A stretch of 64,000 nucleotides of DNA from Amorphophallus konjac (lineage: Eukaryota > Streptophyta > Magnoliopsida > Alismatales > Araceae): contig CM040123.1 of NCBI GenBank assembly GCA_022559845.1, positions 321,451,933 through 321,515,932 on the forward strand, in the 5' to 3' direction. A program made the position numbers and the translations under genes. This document shows positions 9,158 through 21,024 of this stretch, piece after piece. Below the pieces are notes generated by a model. That model worked only from the letters and a program-made list of their open reading frames with translations, had not been told where the DNA came from and searched no databases. Each line of letters begins with the position of its first letter. Within the stretch, counting starts at the first letter, position 1.

Positions 9158-11369
9158 TGATGATGGCAACACTACACTGTGAGTAATTCTGATGACACAA
9201 ACTATTCTCCCCCTTTGACTTCATCAAAAAGAAAATAGTTTGAGAAGTTAAAGCAAAACAGCATGCAATGATTGAATAAAATTCTCCCCCTTTGATATAA
9301 TCAATATGAATGCTGATGCAGAAGGAGATACCAAAATGCAAGAGCTCCCCCTAAAAATATGAATGCAAGAACACAATTCTCCCCCTTTAAGAGTTTCTAT
9401 GCAGCATGATGCATATGACATGAAAGCTCCCCCTCAATAAGTGGAATCTTATGAGATGGATAACAAGGAGAGGTTTAGGTCAATGAATCAATGATATTGA
9501 GCAGAAAAGTTTCAAGTAGCAGATTTTCAAAGAAGCTCCAATCACAAGAAATTCAGTCAGATTTTCAAAGGGATATCAATCTCATAAATCCAAAACATAA
9601 GTTTTCAAAGTTTTCCATTATAAGGGCTTATGAATGAGCTTTATTGAACAGCATGGTTTAAACATGATGTATGCAGAGTTTATCAATAAAATTCTGTATT
9701 GATATCTAAAACCATGGTTTAATAAAAATGAACCAAGCCCTCATATTTATCTTGATTAATCTCCCTTTCTCTTACACAATCAAATTTAATGACTTCTTTC
9801 GGAATTACATGCACTAGTATTGAAATCAAGCAATTATGAAGTCATCTGATTTTGTCTAGGATTGTAGCAATTTGATTTTAACATCAATATTCAGATATTT
9901 CAATTTGTTCAACAATTTTCTTGCTACAAAATTTTACGAGCACTCGAGTTCAGTGCACACATTGTAACTAGAGGATATACCTTGATCAGAGGCCAATATC
10001 CCTAAGCACTTAGTGTGACTAACTGTCATGCTATATATGAACAGAGATATCATTTACACATCATGACACACTACAAATCATTTCTTGATGAGTGAGTTGT
10101 ATTTCTCAGTGTGCATGCCATTGCTCTGCCTGATTTTCAATTATTCTTAACCAGAGTTAACTATGGTACCTCATGACACAGTCCTTTGGACATGTGTTTC
10201 TCAGTGACCAAGGTCATTGCTCTGACAGATATTACCCTTTAGTCATTTCAGAAAAATTTATTTGCTTCAAATCAATAATAGTTTCATGTACTTAACCAAT
10301 TAAAGTCATGTATTCAAAAGTACATATTTCAGAAGTTTTCACAAGACACAGCATGAAACAGATGGTTAAGGTTTATTAAACATGCTTCAGATATTTTTAA
10401 GAGATTTTAAAGTCGACTCTTGAATACATTAAATTTAAACCACATGAGCTATTTCAGACATTCATAAGAATGTATAATAGAAGATTTCTAGTCCAAGAGT
10501 TTTCAGATTTATGATCGAGATAGCCCATTGAAATCTTCATGAAAAACTGATAGAATTCTGAAGCCAAATGATACCTATTGATAAGAGAGATTTTGAAGCC
10601 TAGTGTTTTCTGAATATGATCAAGGTTTGTCAGCAAAATGAATAAGAAAGGATATGCAATGAATTTTGACGAATGTATGCATTTGACAACCTATATGCAA
10701 TGTATGGACTCCCCCTGACAACATGCATTCAATCACTCTTTTTGGCATTTTTCAATATCAGGAAATGCAATGCACTATATGTATGCAAGGATATGCAATT
10801 TACTCAACATTGATTGCTATGCAAAGTCATGCAATTAACTCCCCCTGAAAACATGCAATGTTTGCCATGAGAAATTGAACATATGATTTTGATTCATGCA
10901 CATTCAGACTGCCCTATCAAGCAAAATGACCCATGGTACTCGGCGGAGCACTTGGTCTAAAAGACCACCTCTCACATAGTAAGAACCTCCAGACAGATTT
11001 CCCTGCCTTTTGGTAGCTTACCATTTGATATACCATAGAGGTCATGAATAACAATGCAAACCAACAGTCCTATATGCAATTCAGGTTTTCAATGAACTAT
11101 GCAACAGATAAATTTCAAACAACATTCATATGCAGTCCAGATTTTTCAGAATGCAATTTGTTTTCAGAGTTTATGCATTTCAACAATTATCAAACAACTA
11201 CAAATAGCAGATATGCAAGATTACATCAAATCAGATATGCAATGAATTTCAAAAAAAAATAGGAAATGCAGAGAATTTACCTGAAAAGTTCAGAAGGGGT
11301 TTTCATTCTTGAGTGCCTTGGATTAATACCCATTTTTATTCCATTCCAAGGCCCACCTGCAAAGCAAAG
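9145..11369 (-). other. Non-coding 3' internal region of Sirevirus B with eight polypurine tracts
   Basis: No coding sequence; this is where pol would lie in a full Sirevirus. The plus strand shows CTCCCCCT-type runs (polypurine on the element strand) at 9147, 9207, 9284, 9345, 9379, 9427, 10709 and 10839. The first abuts the LTR and is the likely working tract. The rest is AT-rich with many ATGCAA/ATATGCAA words. Confidence 0.75.
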
Positions 11370-11741
11370 TTATTTTGCACAAACAGGTACCCAAGAAGTC
11401 TTGGGTCCTGACATGACAGTATCACTTCTAGCAGGTTTTCTCAGCACATTTTTAACTTGATGGCAAGGAGCAGCAGTTTTCAGATCTGATTTATGCACAT
11501 TCTTGTTAGCATGAATTCTATGTGCATATGCATGAGGATTTTTGTTAATAGAATAAACATTCTGTTTGCTAAAACCAGTTTGGTTTTGATATCCTGCCAG
11601 CCAACTGGTTGCAGCCCCGTGACCTGGCTTTCCACAGTTATAGCATGAAAAAATAGAATTTAGGTTCTTTTTATGCACATCATCATGAACATGAATTTTA
11701 TGTGCATTAGCATGGAAATTTCTGTTATTTGCATGACCAAA
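11370..11741 (-). pseudogene. Sirevirus B gag, C-terminal segment
   Basis: Same frame as the zinc-knuckle segment upstream, from which it is separated by one stop (11742-11744). It carries a last, degenerate knuckle, CYNCGKPGHGAATS, in which the final cysteine is replaced by serine, and ends with GPKTSWVPVCAK then a stop (11370-11372). A WVP ending is typical of the gag-pol junction of Sirevirus polyproteins; here pol does not follow. An earlier knuckle, CFDYGK, is cut by the stop. Confidence 0.65.
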
Positions 11742-12464
11742 TTATTTTCCATAATCAAAACATTCAAAGTTTTTCTTTTTGAAGACAACTTTGTTCTTTC
11801 TGAGAGCATTTGTACTTACAGGGAATTTAAACCTTCCAGAGATGAAATTTTTCCCTTGAGCATGCCAACAGTCTTTGACTATGTGGCCATGCTTTCCACA
11901 GTGAGAGCAATTGAGAGGATTTCTTCTATAAGAACCTGACCAGCATTCAGAGGCCCTGTGACCCCTTTTGTTGCAATTAAAACAAATGATGTGCTGGTTC
12001 TCTGAAACAGATCTGTTTTTATTAAAAACATGTTGGTTTGCAAGGAATTTAGCATGATATGAATAAAAGGTTTTCCTACCACTAGCAAACCAGCAATGAG
12101 CAATTGAGTGTCCTAATTTGCCACAATTAGAACATGTGACACTCCTTTTCTGACCAGACACAGATTTTCTAACATGCTTCTTGTCATCTTGTTTCATCAC
12201 AAAGCAGTTACTCATAAAGTGTCTATGCTCACCACAATAATGACAGGAGCCATTTGATTTCTTTACAGCATGGCATTTATCTGATGAGTTTTCAGCATGC
12301 AAACTGTTCCTTTGAATTTTTGTTGTTTTATGATTTTTATTTTGATTTCTTGTTTTCCTAGCCTTGTACTGAGGTGGAGATGAGGTAGAAGGCTTTTCTT
12401 GTTCAGAAGATTTAACGAAAACAGTTTTCAGCTTGGATCCATCACCCTTTTTCGACTTTTCAAT
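11742..12464 (-). pseudogene. Sirevirus B gag, zinc-knuckle segment
   Basis: The open stretch contains four good CCHC knuckles (C-X2-C-X4-H-X4-C): CHYCGEHRHFMSNC, CSNCGKLGHSIAHC, CFNCNKRGHRASEC and CSHCGKHGHIVKDC. With the two degenerate ones downstream the gag had six; most Copia gags have one or two. Zinc knuckles bind RNA during packaging. Linkers are rich in Lys and Ser. Bounded by in-frame stops at 12465-12467 and 11742-11744. Confidence 0.75.
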
Positions 12465-13421
12465 TTATTTTTGGGTTCTCTGAACAGTAGACTGAGAAAC
12501 ATGTGACTTTTGAGAAGTGTGAGAAGTAGAGCTAGCAACAAAAGATGTATGAATTTTATTTTCAAAATTCTTTTTATTTACAGGATTATAACATAACCCC
12601 TCCTTCTGAAAATTGACTTTTACTCCCAGCAGTTTGTTCAGATTATCCTGCCCACTAACAAATTTAGACAAGGAGTTTTTTAAATCCTGAATTTCATTTT
12701 CTTGAGAGGAAATGTGTAACTCAAAATTGGAAATATCTTGCTCACTGCAATTCATAGCTTCATTCAAAACTTTGTTAGCAGTTTTATATTTCTCAATTTC
12801 CTGCTCTAGATTGCTCAATTTTTCAGGGTCTTCAACACAAGCAGTTTTTCCTCTTTCTAAGGTTAGAAGTCTCTCAGACATAGTGGAGTTCAGTATTTTT
12901 AATTTCTCATTTTCTTCCTTAACTTTGTCATTCTGAACCAATTCATTTATTTGAAGCTGATCTTCTGAATTGACTTCATACTTTCTTCCATTTTCAATTT
13001 CCTTCATATCTTTTTACTGTTTTTCAAGATCTTTCTGTAATTCTATGTTTACAGACTTTATGGCATTAAGTTTTTCAATCAGCAAATCATTCTCTCGTTT
13101 AAGTTTCTCTAATTGTTCTTCATTTTCTTTGGAAAACTTTCTGAGAGAGTCATTCTCATTTTTTAGCTTGTTTAAATCAGATTTAACACATTCAAATTCT
13201 TTCAGCAAATCCTTACTCTGAACAGAATCATGACTAGTTAGGCTAAGCTTCTTTTCAAGTTCTGAGACTTCTTTTACATGATCTTGATTTTCATTCTTTA
13301 GCAATGAAATTTGTTTCTTCAGCATTTGAGTATCAGACATACTAGCATCAAGAACATTTTTCAGTTCAGCACAATTTCTACAAGGAGAACTTGAACTAAC
13401 TAACCCAGTACCCTTCTTCAA
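12465..13421 (-). pseudogene. Sirevirus B gag, coiled-coil segment
   Basis: Two open blocks in one frame (13014-13421 and 12465-13007) split by a stop at 13014-13016. Leu, Glu, Lys and Asn dominate with heptad-like spacing (ELEKKLSL, NEEQLEKLKREN, NLEQEIEKYK), so a long coiled coil is likely, as known in Sirevirus gags where it supports self-assembly. The tail is Ser/Thr/Gln-rich (TSQKSHVSQSTVQRTQ). It is one frame away from the upstream gag block. Confidence 0.7.
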
Positions 13422-13876
13422 TTTTTATACTGTTTTCTTAACAGTTCATGAGATTCAAGTAGCTCAGAATATGCATTTTCCCAATCATCTAAAGTATAAT
13501 TTTCAAAGGGATTTACCTCATCATCATCTTCATCTTGACTGCTGCCTTGATTATTTCTGTCAGCCATCATGCAGCTGTCCTCATTTCTTATCTGAGTTCG
13601 CTTCAGTATATCCAGAATGTCTTTAGCAGACCTGCAATCATGAAGGCAAGACCATAAGGCTCTGTCAGTAGCTGCTTTCATCAGATTAAAGGCTTTCTGA
13701 TTTTCTCCATCCTTTGATCTGTGTCTGTCGGTCCATTTGGATACTTTCGTTGGTAATGTGTGAGGACCTTGTGAAATTAATTTCCACAGATCTGGATCAA
13801 CAGATTTAACATAAGCACGTAAAGCACTGTGCCACTGACTGAAATCAGAACCACTAAAGACGGGTGGATGAGCCAT
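13418..13876 (-). pseudogene. Sirevirus B gag, N-terminal domain
   Basis: Starts at the ATG at 13874-13876 (MAHPPVFSG) and encodes ~152 residues of the Copia gag N-terminal domain: DLWKLISQGPHTLP, SKWTDRH, then an acidic stretch (QDEDDDEVNPFENYTLDDW). It ends at an A-run near 13421 where the frame shifts; one missing A would explain why the coiled-coil block continues in another frame. Homologous to the gag fragment at 1-179. The start lies ~110 bp inside the primer-binding site. Confidence 0.7.
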
Positions 13877-13985
13877 TGAAAACAAATCAGATTAATGCAA
13901 CAGGAATATTGATGCACTAAAAAAAATTAGCACCGAAGACTGCAAGATCGGATCTGCAGGTCGCTGGACCTTCTAAGCAGACACC

Positions 13986-13997
13986 GCTCTGATACCA
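13986..13997 (-). promoter_or_regulatory. Primer-binding site of Sirevirus B
   Basis: Minus strand TGGTATCAGAGC, 2 bp from the LTR edge at 14000. Confidence 0.9.
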
Positions 13998-13999
13998 AT

Positions 14000-16900
14000 T
14001 GTTAGGGTGCTAGGCCCGGATACAGAGGGGGGGTGAATGTATCCCTCTAGAGATAATGCCCAAATTAAAACTCTAAAGCTCAGATATGCGGAATAAAACT
14101 AATGAGCTCTCCAAGATGAGATGATAAGACAACACATGATCAAACAGTTGGACTGCCACAATGCAGTCACCTGATTACACGAGAAACGCAGGCAGAGCTA
14201 AACACACCAAACACACTTAGCAGAATATAAACCTCGAAATTTACTCCCAAGATAACACAACTAATCAAGCATGCACAACCTGTGAATGGGAGGTAGAAGG
14301 CAAGGAACAAACGCACAAAGCACAACCACAGCACAGTAGATTTTTAGGTGCTTCGGTCACCAAGACCTACATCCACCCCTCACTCCCAACCAGAGTGAGG
14401 CTTCACGAGCCAACGCTAGAAACCTGCAGACTCAGTCTGCGACAGGGTGCTGCCACACAGCTTGACCAGGGGAACAACCTCCCCTCTTCCTCCCAACCGA
14501 AGGGACACCCCAAGTGACTCCCAGCTACTTGGAAACCAGAGGTCGAAGACCTCTCTTCCTCCAGACCAGGAAGGACCCCTGGACTTGCAACCCACAAGCC
14601 CAGAACCGGAGGACGAGCCTCCCTTCCTCTAACCAGAGGGAACCCACAAGTGACAACCTGTCACTTGCAACCCGGAGATCAGATCTCCCTTCTTCTGAAC
14701 CAACAGGATGAACCCGACCTCAGTCCAGAGGATCGGAAGAACAAAGGTAATCATAAAAACAAAAAAAAATAAGAAACACAAAATGAAAATAACTTCAGCA
14801 ACCAGAAAGCTGGAAAACGAAATATAAACTGCAGCTCTCGCAAGAGCAACTGGATTGGATTTGATCCAAAGTCCAGTGAAAATAACGAAGCTTCTCTCTG
14901 CTCTTTTTCACGAGCTCTCTCTTTCTCTTTTTCTTCTGCTGCTCTCACTCTCTATCTTCTTCTCTTTCGCAGGCTCTCCCCATCTCTTCTTTTCTCTTCT
15001 TCTTCTGCTCTTTTGATCGTGGCTCTCTTCCTTCTACTTCTCTGCCTCTCTTCTTCTTCACTCTCAGTCTCGATCAGCCCTCTTCTTTTTTCATCTACCT
15101 TCTACAGTGGACGAAGGCTTCATATATATAGCAGACGATTGGCGTGTGGCTTTCAGGTTCCCGCCCATGAACTTTTTGCCAGATCATTTGAATTTCGACC
15201 ACATGGCAGCATCCTGACTGGGTTGCCATCCACGTGTCATGTTCCTGGTTTCTTGGATCACGTGTCAGGTGCCAACCTCGGATCACGTGCCAAATCATCA
15301 GCTTGAATCACCTGCAGACAGAGACAAAAGAAATGTATATACTTAGTTAGTTCAAGCTTTTAACACGAGTGTATATACTTCAAAAGTAGCAACTGAGCAA
15401 GTGTAAACACTGAGTGAGTGTATAGACTTTGAGTGTTCATGCGAGCTCAGTGTATGGACTTTCAGTTAAATGCATTAACATACCAAGGGTATGAGTGTAT
15501 GGACTTAAAGCATCAGTTAACCAAGTGTGTAGAGTGTATACACTTGACTGCATGCATGACAGACAATGTCTAGACTTGCTATTAACATGCATGAGACCCC
15601 AATGTACAGACATGCTGTAGCTTCAGCTGACGACCCCAGTGTATAGACTTGCTGAGGGAGAGAGTGTACAGACTTGAAGCAAAGCAAGGCAATCGAGTGT
15701 GTAGACTTGATGGTTGAGAGACGATGGCCAGGACAAGGCACAAACGGATGTGTAGACTTTGGACTTGAACGCCCAAGTAGGCTGTACAGACTTGATTATG
15801 ACAAGGCAGTTGAGTGTATGGACTTTGGCAAGCAAACGGCTGTACAGACTTTGACACAACAGCGATGTACAGACTTCCAATGAAAGCTACCGCTGTACAG
15901 ACTTAATCAAACCGATGTATAGACTTTGAAGCAAACGCCAGGCAAACGATGTGTAGACTTGGCCAGAAAACGTAGGGAAAGGTATGAGTGTATAGACTTG
16001 TCAAAACGTAGGGAAAGGTGAGGAGTGTATAGACTAAGCTTCACTTCGAGCAACCACAGTGATGTATAGACTTGGCATTTGAGATGTGGCTGTACAAATT
16101 TGGAGAGTTGAAGCCAATGTACAGACTTGATGATATCAAACCGATGTACAGACTTACAGATGCGAAGCCAATGTACAGACTTTATGATATGAAGCCAATG
16201 TACAGACTTGCAGATGCGAAGCCGATGTACAGACTTTAAAGGCTGTGAACAACAAGGCATGCTGTACATACTTGCTCAAACAGTCCGATGTATGGACTTG
16301 GAATTCCAACAGAAGGATGTATGGACTTTGATAAGAGACTGGCTGTGCAGACTTCAACACAGCTACGATGTACAGACTTTGACAAAGCAGCGATGTACAG
16401 ACTTTAAGTGAAAGTCCGATGTACAGACTTTAGCTGAAGACCACTGTATAGACTTCGAATATGAAGATCAATGTATGGACTTTGATTGAGTGCAATGGCT
16501 GTACAGACTTGGAATGTTTGAGCTAATGTATACACTTCTGCAGGGCTGCCAGTGTATGGACTTGTATAGTGCAACGAGTGTACATACTTTGAGGCCGAAG
16601 ACAGTGTGTAGGCTTGAGAAGCTCGAGGCCACTGTATAGACATGGGGTTCAGCTGAGAATGAATGGACTTTGACGGAGTGACACAATGTTCGGACTTTGA
16701 AGTTACACTGTGGATGTATAGACTTGAATGAGCATGGAGTGTATAGACTTGAAAGTCTGAAGGCGATGTACAGACTTCAGTTGAAATCAACCGAAGAGTG
16801 TATATACTTTATGAATGCATATGCCAAGACTATTGTACAAACTTGATCAAATGTCTAGACTTTGCATGAACAGTCGATGTGTAGACTTCACATGTAGAGA

Positions 16901-17274
16901 TTCTGAACGTGTGTGCTGGCAGTGTACAGACATTGATAGTCTAGGGGGGTCGACCCATCTAAGAAGGGGGGTCGACCCACTTCAGTCCTGACAATGCTGA
17001 CAGAGTTTACACTTGAACAAATAATGCATGTGAAAGATTTATGCAGCAGTTAACATGACTGAACATATAATGAAATGCTTCATGATCTGATGAACTGACT
17101 GAATAGCAAATTAACTGAACATATGAGAGACTGCATTATGATCAGAAAATGACTGAATAACAGCATGATGACTCACACAGCAAGATGACTCACAGTGATT
17201 AACTCACATCAAAACCAATCATCAAAAGATTAACCCACATCAAAGCCAATCATCAAAACCACAGGGACACAACA
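14000..17274 (-). mobile_element. 5' LTR of Sirevirus B
   Basis: 3275 bp partner of 5865-9144, with the same TATA (15121-15130), G-boxes, motif array (about 15333-16933) and palindromes. Differences from the partner are mostly single bases. It is the promoter-bearing LTR of the element. Confidence 0.9.
15333..16933. repeat. TGTAnAGACTT motif array, second copy
   Basis: Same array as 7200-8805, unit for unit, with a few substitutions that sometimes alter a motif (for example TGTACAAATTT near 16091) and sometimes the spacer. Confidence 0.85.
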
Positions 17275-17896
17275 CTTGCTGCTCCCTACTCCTCTTTCCT
17301 TTCTAGGCCTGCTTGCCTGTTTGGGTTATTCCCCTCGTCCTTACCTATTCCTTACTCCTGCTTCCCTTTCTTTTGCAACTTTCTAGTGTTGTTTCTTGCT
17401 GCTATCCCTGTTGCTCCGTGTTACTGCATATTTTTCAGTGGGGATCCGCGTGACCCCTACTGAGCCAGTGACACGAGGCTCACCCCTGCTTTTTAGGTGG
17501 GGTGATGTGTTCATTCTGCTTCCGTGAATCCTAGAGTTCGAGTCGTAGCTGCCAGTTGGTACCTCCGTCGGGCTTCCCTCGACTTCTTGGTACGTCTTTT
17601 CCTTCTGTCAACTGTACTACTAGACTGCTGTCTTTAGCTTTGGACTTGACTCTGGGTATATGATTGTTTAAAATCTATTAATAATAAAAAGTAATTTTAT
17701 TTCTGCTACTTTAGCAACCCGATCTAATGAAATTTAATTATTGCTATTATATCTGTCAGTTCAATGTACTACACGACAGTCCTTTCTCCCTTCGGAGCTT
17801 TACCGCTCTTGGGAGGCCTCGCGGGTTCCAAGTGGTATCACGTGTATTCGTTAGTCCTACCGGGTATACCTAGTATCCGGGATCCAGGTCGCCACT
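17275..17896 (+). mobile_element. 5' LTR of G1, second part
   Basis: Continues the LTR interrupted at 5864; aligns with ~20401-21024. Ends GTCGCCACT directly before the primer-binding site; the last base differs from the CA end of the other copy. It contains an AATAATAAAAAGTAAT stretch that could serve in polyadenylation. Confidence 0.85.
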
Positions 17897-18086
17897 GTTG
17901 GTATCAGAGCGTTCTTATGTGAAGTACATGGGAATCTCAGATATACAGTTTCCAGAGTCGCTAAGTACAGTACAGTCTTCAGCTGGCATTAGGTCGTTTT
18001 GTGGTTGTGTTGTCAGGTTGTTCTTCCCTGCTTACCCTTGCTAGTCCTTGAATTTCGAGGACGAAATTTCTTAAAGGAACGGAGGA
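17897..18086 (+). other. Minimal internal region of G1 (primer-binding site to polypurine tract)
   Basis: 190 bp: primer-binding site TGGTATCAGAGC at 17899-17910, ~160 bp without a reading frame, the TTTCGAGGACGAAATTTC block, and the polypurine tract AAAGGAACGGAGGA at 18073-18086. It aligns to both ends of the 550 bp internal region of G2, so G1 looks like a deletion derivative. Confidence 0.8.
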
Positions 18087-21024
18087 TGTAATGATCCGGA
18101 TCTTTGTAATGTCCCGAATCTTTGTTGGATCCTTATTGGGTCTTTCGGATCCTTTTCGGTGAGTTTCGGTTCGCTTTTGTAGCTCCCGAGTTGAGTTTTA
18201 CAATCCGTGTGGGTTTTTCTCTCGTACTAGTTACGGAACCCTACGGTGAGTTTATTTCTCAATTCATCGACTTGTGGATGACACAGTGGCGATGTACTCG
18301 TTGAGCCGATCATTTTGACTATTTTTACGTATTTTTCGGAGATAGGGCCAAAAATCAGATTTTTCGGAAATTAGAAAAATTTCCTAATTTCTTTCTATAA
18401 ATTCAATTCCACTATCTCTCCTACTCATTTTCAACTTCATGCTATCTCACTCCGTTCTCTCCCGTCTCTGGTCCGTTCGGCGCGGGGCGCGCACCGTTGC
18501 GGAGCTGGCTGAGGCGTGGACGTGCTCGAGTGATCGGTTCGCGGGAAGGAGCAGCAGATGGAGTGTGGCGGGCGCGATCCCTCGGTGGATTCCGAGAGGG
18601 CGTCGTTCGTGATTCGATGGTTTTCGGCTTGGTTTAGTCCCTTCGGGGTACTGTTTATTCGGTGGAGGTAGGGAGATGGACCGTCACTTCGTTCTGCACG
18701 TTTTCCCTGCTTCCATGCATAGTTTGGTGCTCGATCGGGGGAGATCGGGTCAGTTTAGTGAAAACCGTCATTTTTGGGGTTTTCAGGGTTCGCCGAAAAA
18801 TGGCAACCATTCTCGACGTAGTTAGCGTCAAAATGACCACCGGGATGTCTGGATCCCATTCAGGTCAGTTTCGTGTCGATCGGTTGTCATTCGAGGCCGG
18901 TAGGAGTACGGGAACCCCGGTGACCCGTTTTGGGTCGATTCGTCAGAATCGCCTCGATCTTGCGTTTTAATCTATGCATGTGGGCTTTTTATCCTCCAAG
19001 TGTTGTTTTTCATCGTCTAGTCTTGTTTCCCCTACGCTTCGGCGTGAATGGGGCGTGGAACGGCCCGATTTGGCGTTTCCACTATTTTCCCGCCGTGACC
19101 GGTGTAGCGGTCGTTCCAGGGACCGTCGCAGTCCCTGACAGCCCTACGACAGACCGTCACAGCATCTGTTCATTTTAAGTTTTTCATGGCTGTGGGAGTG
19201 TGACGGCCCAGAGGAGGCTCGTCACAGCTCTCTGACGCGTCCGGGCTGATGCGTCATGCCTATTTTGTCGTTTTGTGTTTTGGGTAAGTCGGTTCCTCTG
19301 ACGCGCCCGCCCTGGTGCGTCAGGCTGTGTAACGCACCTGCCCCAGGCCATTACACCCTGTTTTGACTATGTTGGGTCTGTTGGTGTAACGCGTCTGTGC
19401 CTGCGCGTTAGGTTGGCGTAACGCGCTGGCCCTCATGCGTTAGGTTGGCGTAACGCGCCTGCCGTCGTGCGTTACGCTGTTCGCATTTTGGGTTCGAGCG
19501 TGTTGGCTCTGACGCACCCACCCTGGTGCGTCAGGCTCATGTAACGCGCCAATGCTAGGCCGTTACAGTCCTATTATGGCCATGATGGCCGTTGGGCTTT
19601 TCGGTGTGCGGTCGTGTATTGTGGGTTCGTTCTAGGTGATGTTAGGGGTTATTTTGGGGTAGGTCTGTGTGTGCGTGTCTATCTTTGTTAGGGTGATGTC
19701 TGTTGCTCCCGTGGTCTGGCCGTTTTCTCCGTGGACGTCGGTTGATGTTCCTATGAAGGCTAAGACTACGTTTCCGAGTCTGTCAGCAGTTTCGTGTGAT
19801 GCCTTCGGTGTTTGAGGTGCGGGTGACAGTGCATGTTCGACTATCTGTACTTCAACGTCGCGTTTGGAGCTTCCTCTTCTCGTTGCCCTAGACGTCCAGC
19901 AGTCGAGGGGTGACCCCGATATACGGTTTTGTAAGCTAGTTTCCGTCGGCTCCTGCGGTTACCGTAGCGTCCTACGGGGGGAGAAAAACTAGCTAGAGGC
20001 CTGGCTCTAGGCAGGAGCCAGTGTGTGCACACGTGGTCAGGGGCAGAGGACTGACGCCGACGGGCGTGACCCTGGTTAGTACTTGGTTTGTTCCTGTTTC
20101 GCCTCTCGCTTGTCGCTTCCCAGCCTTGCGAGTTGCTTGAGACTCCTGTGTTTCCACGTGGGTCTGCGACTCGGCCGAGCTCGCGTAGGCCGCGATCGGT
20201 TGGCAGTCGAGACACTTGTGGGGTTTGTTGTGACCTGTCCGGGTTGGCCTTCCTGTGGCTATACTCGAGGTCTGTGTGTGTTGTCCCGTGCACGACATTC
20301 CGGTCATGTGGTCTGCGTCTGTCTAGGTCTTTTCTAGGCCTTCTTTTGCATGCCTATTGTAGGTATAGGTTGGGGTGTTTTGTTTGGCTTTTTCCATTTT
20401 CCTTGCTGCTCCCTACTCCTCTTTCCTTTTCTAGGCCTGCTTGCCTGTTCGAGTTATTCCCCTCATCCTTACCTGTTCCCTTCTCCTGCTTCCCTTTCTT
20501 TTGCAGCTTTCTAGTATTGTTTCTTGCTGCTGTCTCTGTTGTTCCGTGTTACTGCGTGTTTTTCAGTGGGGATCCGCGTGACCCCTACTGAGCCAGTGAC
20601 ACGAGGCTCACCCCTGCTTTTCAAGTGGGGTGATGTGTTCGTTCTGCTTCTGTGGATCCTGGAGTTCGAGTCATAGCTGCCAGTTGGTACCTCCGTCGGG
20701 CTTCCCCCGACTTCTCGGTACGTCTTTTCCTTCTGTCGATTGTACTGCTAGACTGCTGTCTTTAGCTTTGGACTTGACTCTGGGTATATGATTGTTTAAA
20801 ATCTATTAATAATAAAAAGTAATTTTATTTCTGCTACTTTAGCAACCTGGTCTAATGAAATTTAATTCTTACTGTTATATCTGTCAGTTCAATGTACTAC
20901 ACGACAGTCCTTTCTCCCTTCGGAGCTTTACCGCTCTTGGGAGGCCTCGCGGGTTCCAAGTGGTATCACGTGTATTCGGTAGTCCTACCGGGTATACCTG
21001 GTATCCGGGATCCGGGTCGCCACA
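18087..21024 (+). mobile_element. 3' LTR of G1
   Basis: 2938 bp, intact. It begins with a ~19 bp tandem duplication of the LTR start (TGTAATGATCC... then TGTAATGTCCC...), absent from the 5' LTR. TATA at 18396-18402. Contains the uninterrupted target site of Sirevirus B near 20401. A ~100-codon frame at 18662-18970 is shared with 4108-4428 only because the LTRs are copies. Confidence 0.88.
19199..19567 (+). repeat. Row of nine GC-rich stem-loops in the G1 3' LTR
   Basis: Same units as 4658-5025. Some pair better here: TGTGACG/CGTCACA (19199-19226), TAACGCG/CGCGTTA (near 19386), CTGACGCACC/GGTGCGTCAG (near 19510-19535). Confidence 0.8.

Larger units (their letters stand above)
5865..17274 (-). 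mobile_element. Sirevirus B: complete gag-only non-autonomous Copia element
   Basis: 11.4 kb with LTRs at 5865-9144 and 14000-17274 (TGTTGTGTCC...CTAACA on the minus strand), a Met-tRNA primer-binding site (13986-13997), a gag region (11370-13876) and multiple polypurine tracts. Protease, integrase and RT are absent. Flanks are ATTGC (5860-5864) and CTTGC (17275-17279). The undisrupted copy of the target in the other G1 LTR (near 20401) reads CCTTGC, so the TSD was CTTGC with one later change. It is inserted in the 5' LTR of G1. LTRs differ at a few percent of sites by eye, so the insertion is fairly young. Confidence 0.9.
3563..21024 (+). mobile_element. Large-LTR non-autonomous Gypsy-like element G1 (hosts a nested Sirevirus)
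   Basis: Two LTRs of about 2.93 kb (3563-5864 plus 17275-17896, and 18087-21024) flank only ~190 bp of internal sequence (17897-18086). LTRs start TGTAATG and end GTCGCCACA (left copy ends ...CACT). The internal piece has a Met-tRNA primer-binding site, the TTTCGAGGACGAAATTTC stretch seen at the pol end of many plant Gypsy elements, and a polypurine tract. There is no coding capacity, so movement would need proteins from another element. I see no clean 5 bp TSD (TGTGA on the left, GTAAA on the right). The left LTR is split by the Sirevirus at 5865-17274. Confidence 0.85.
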
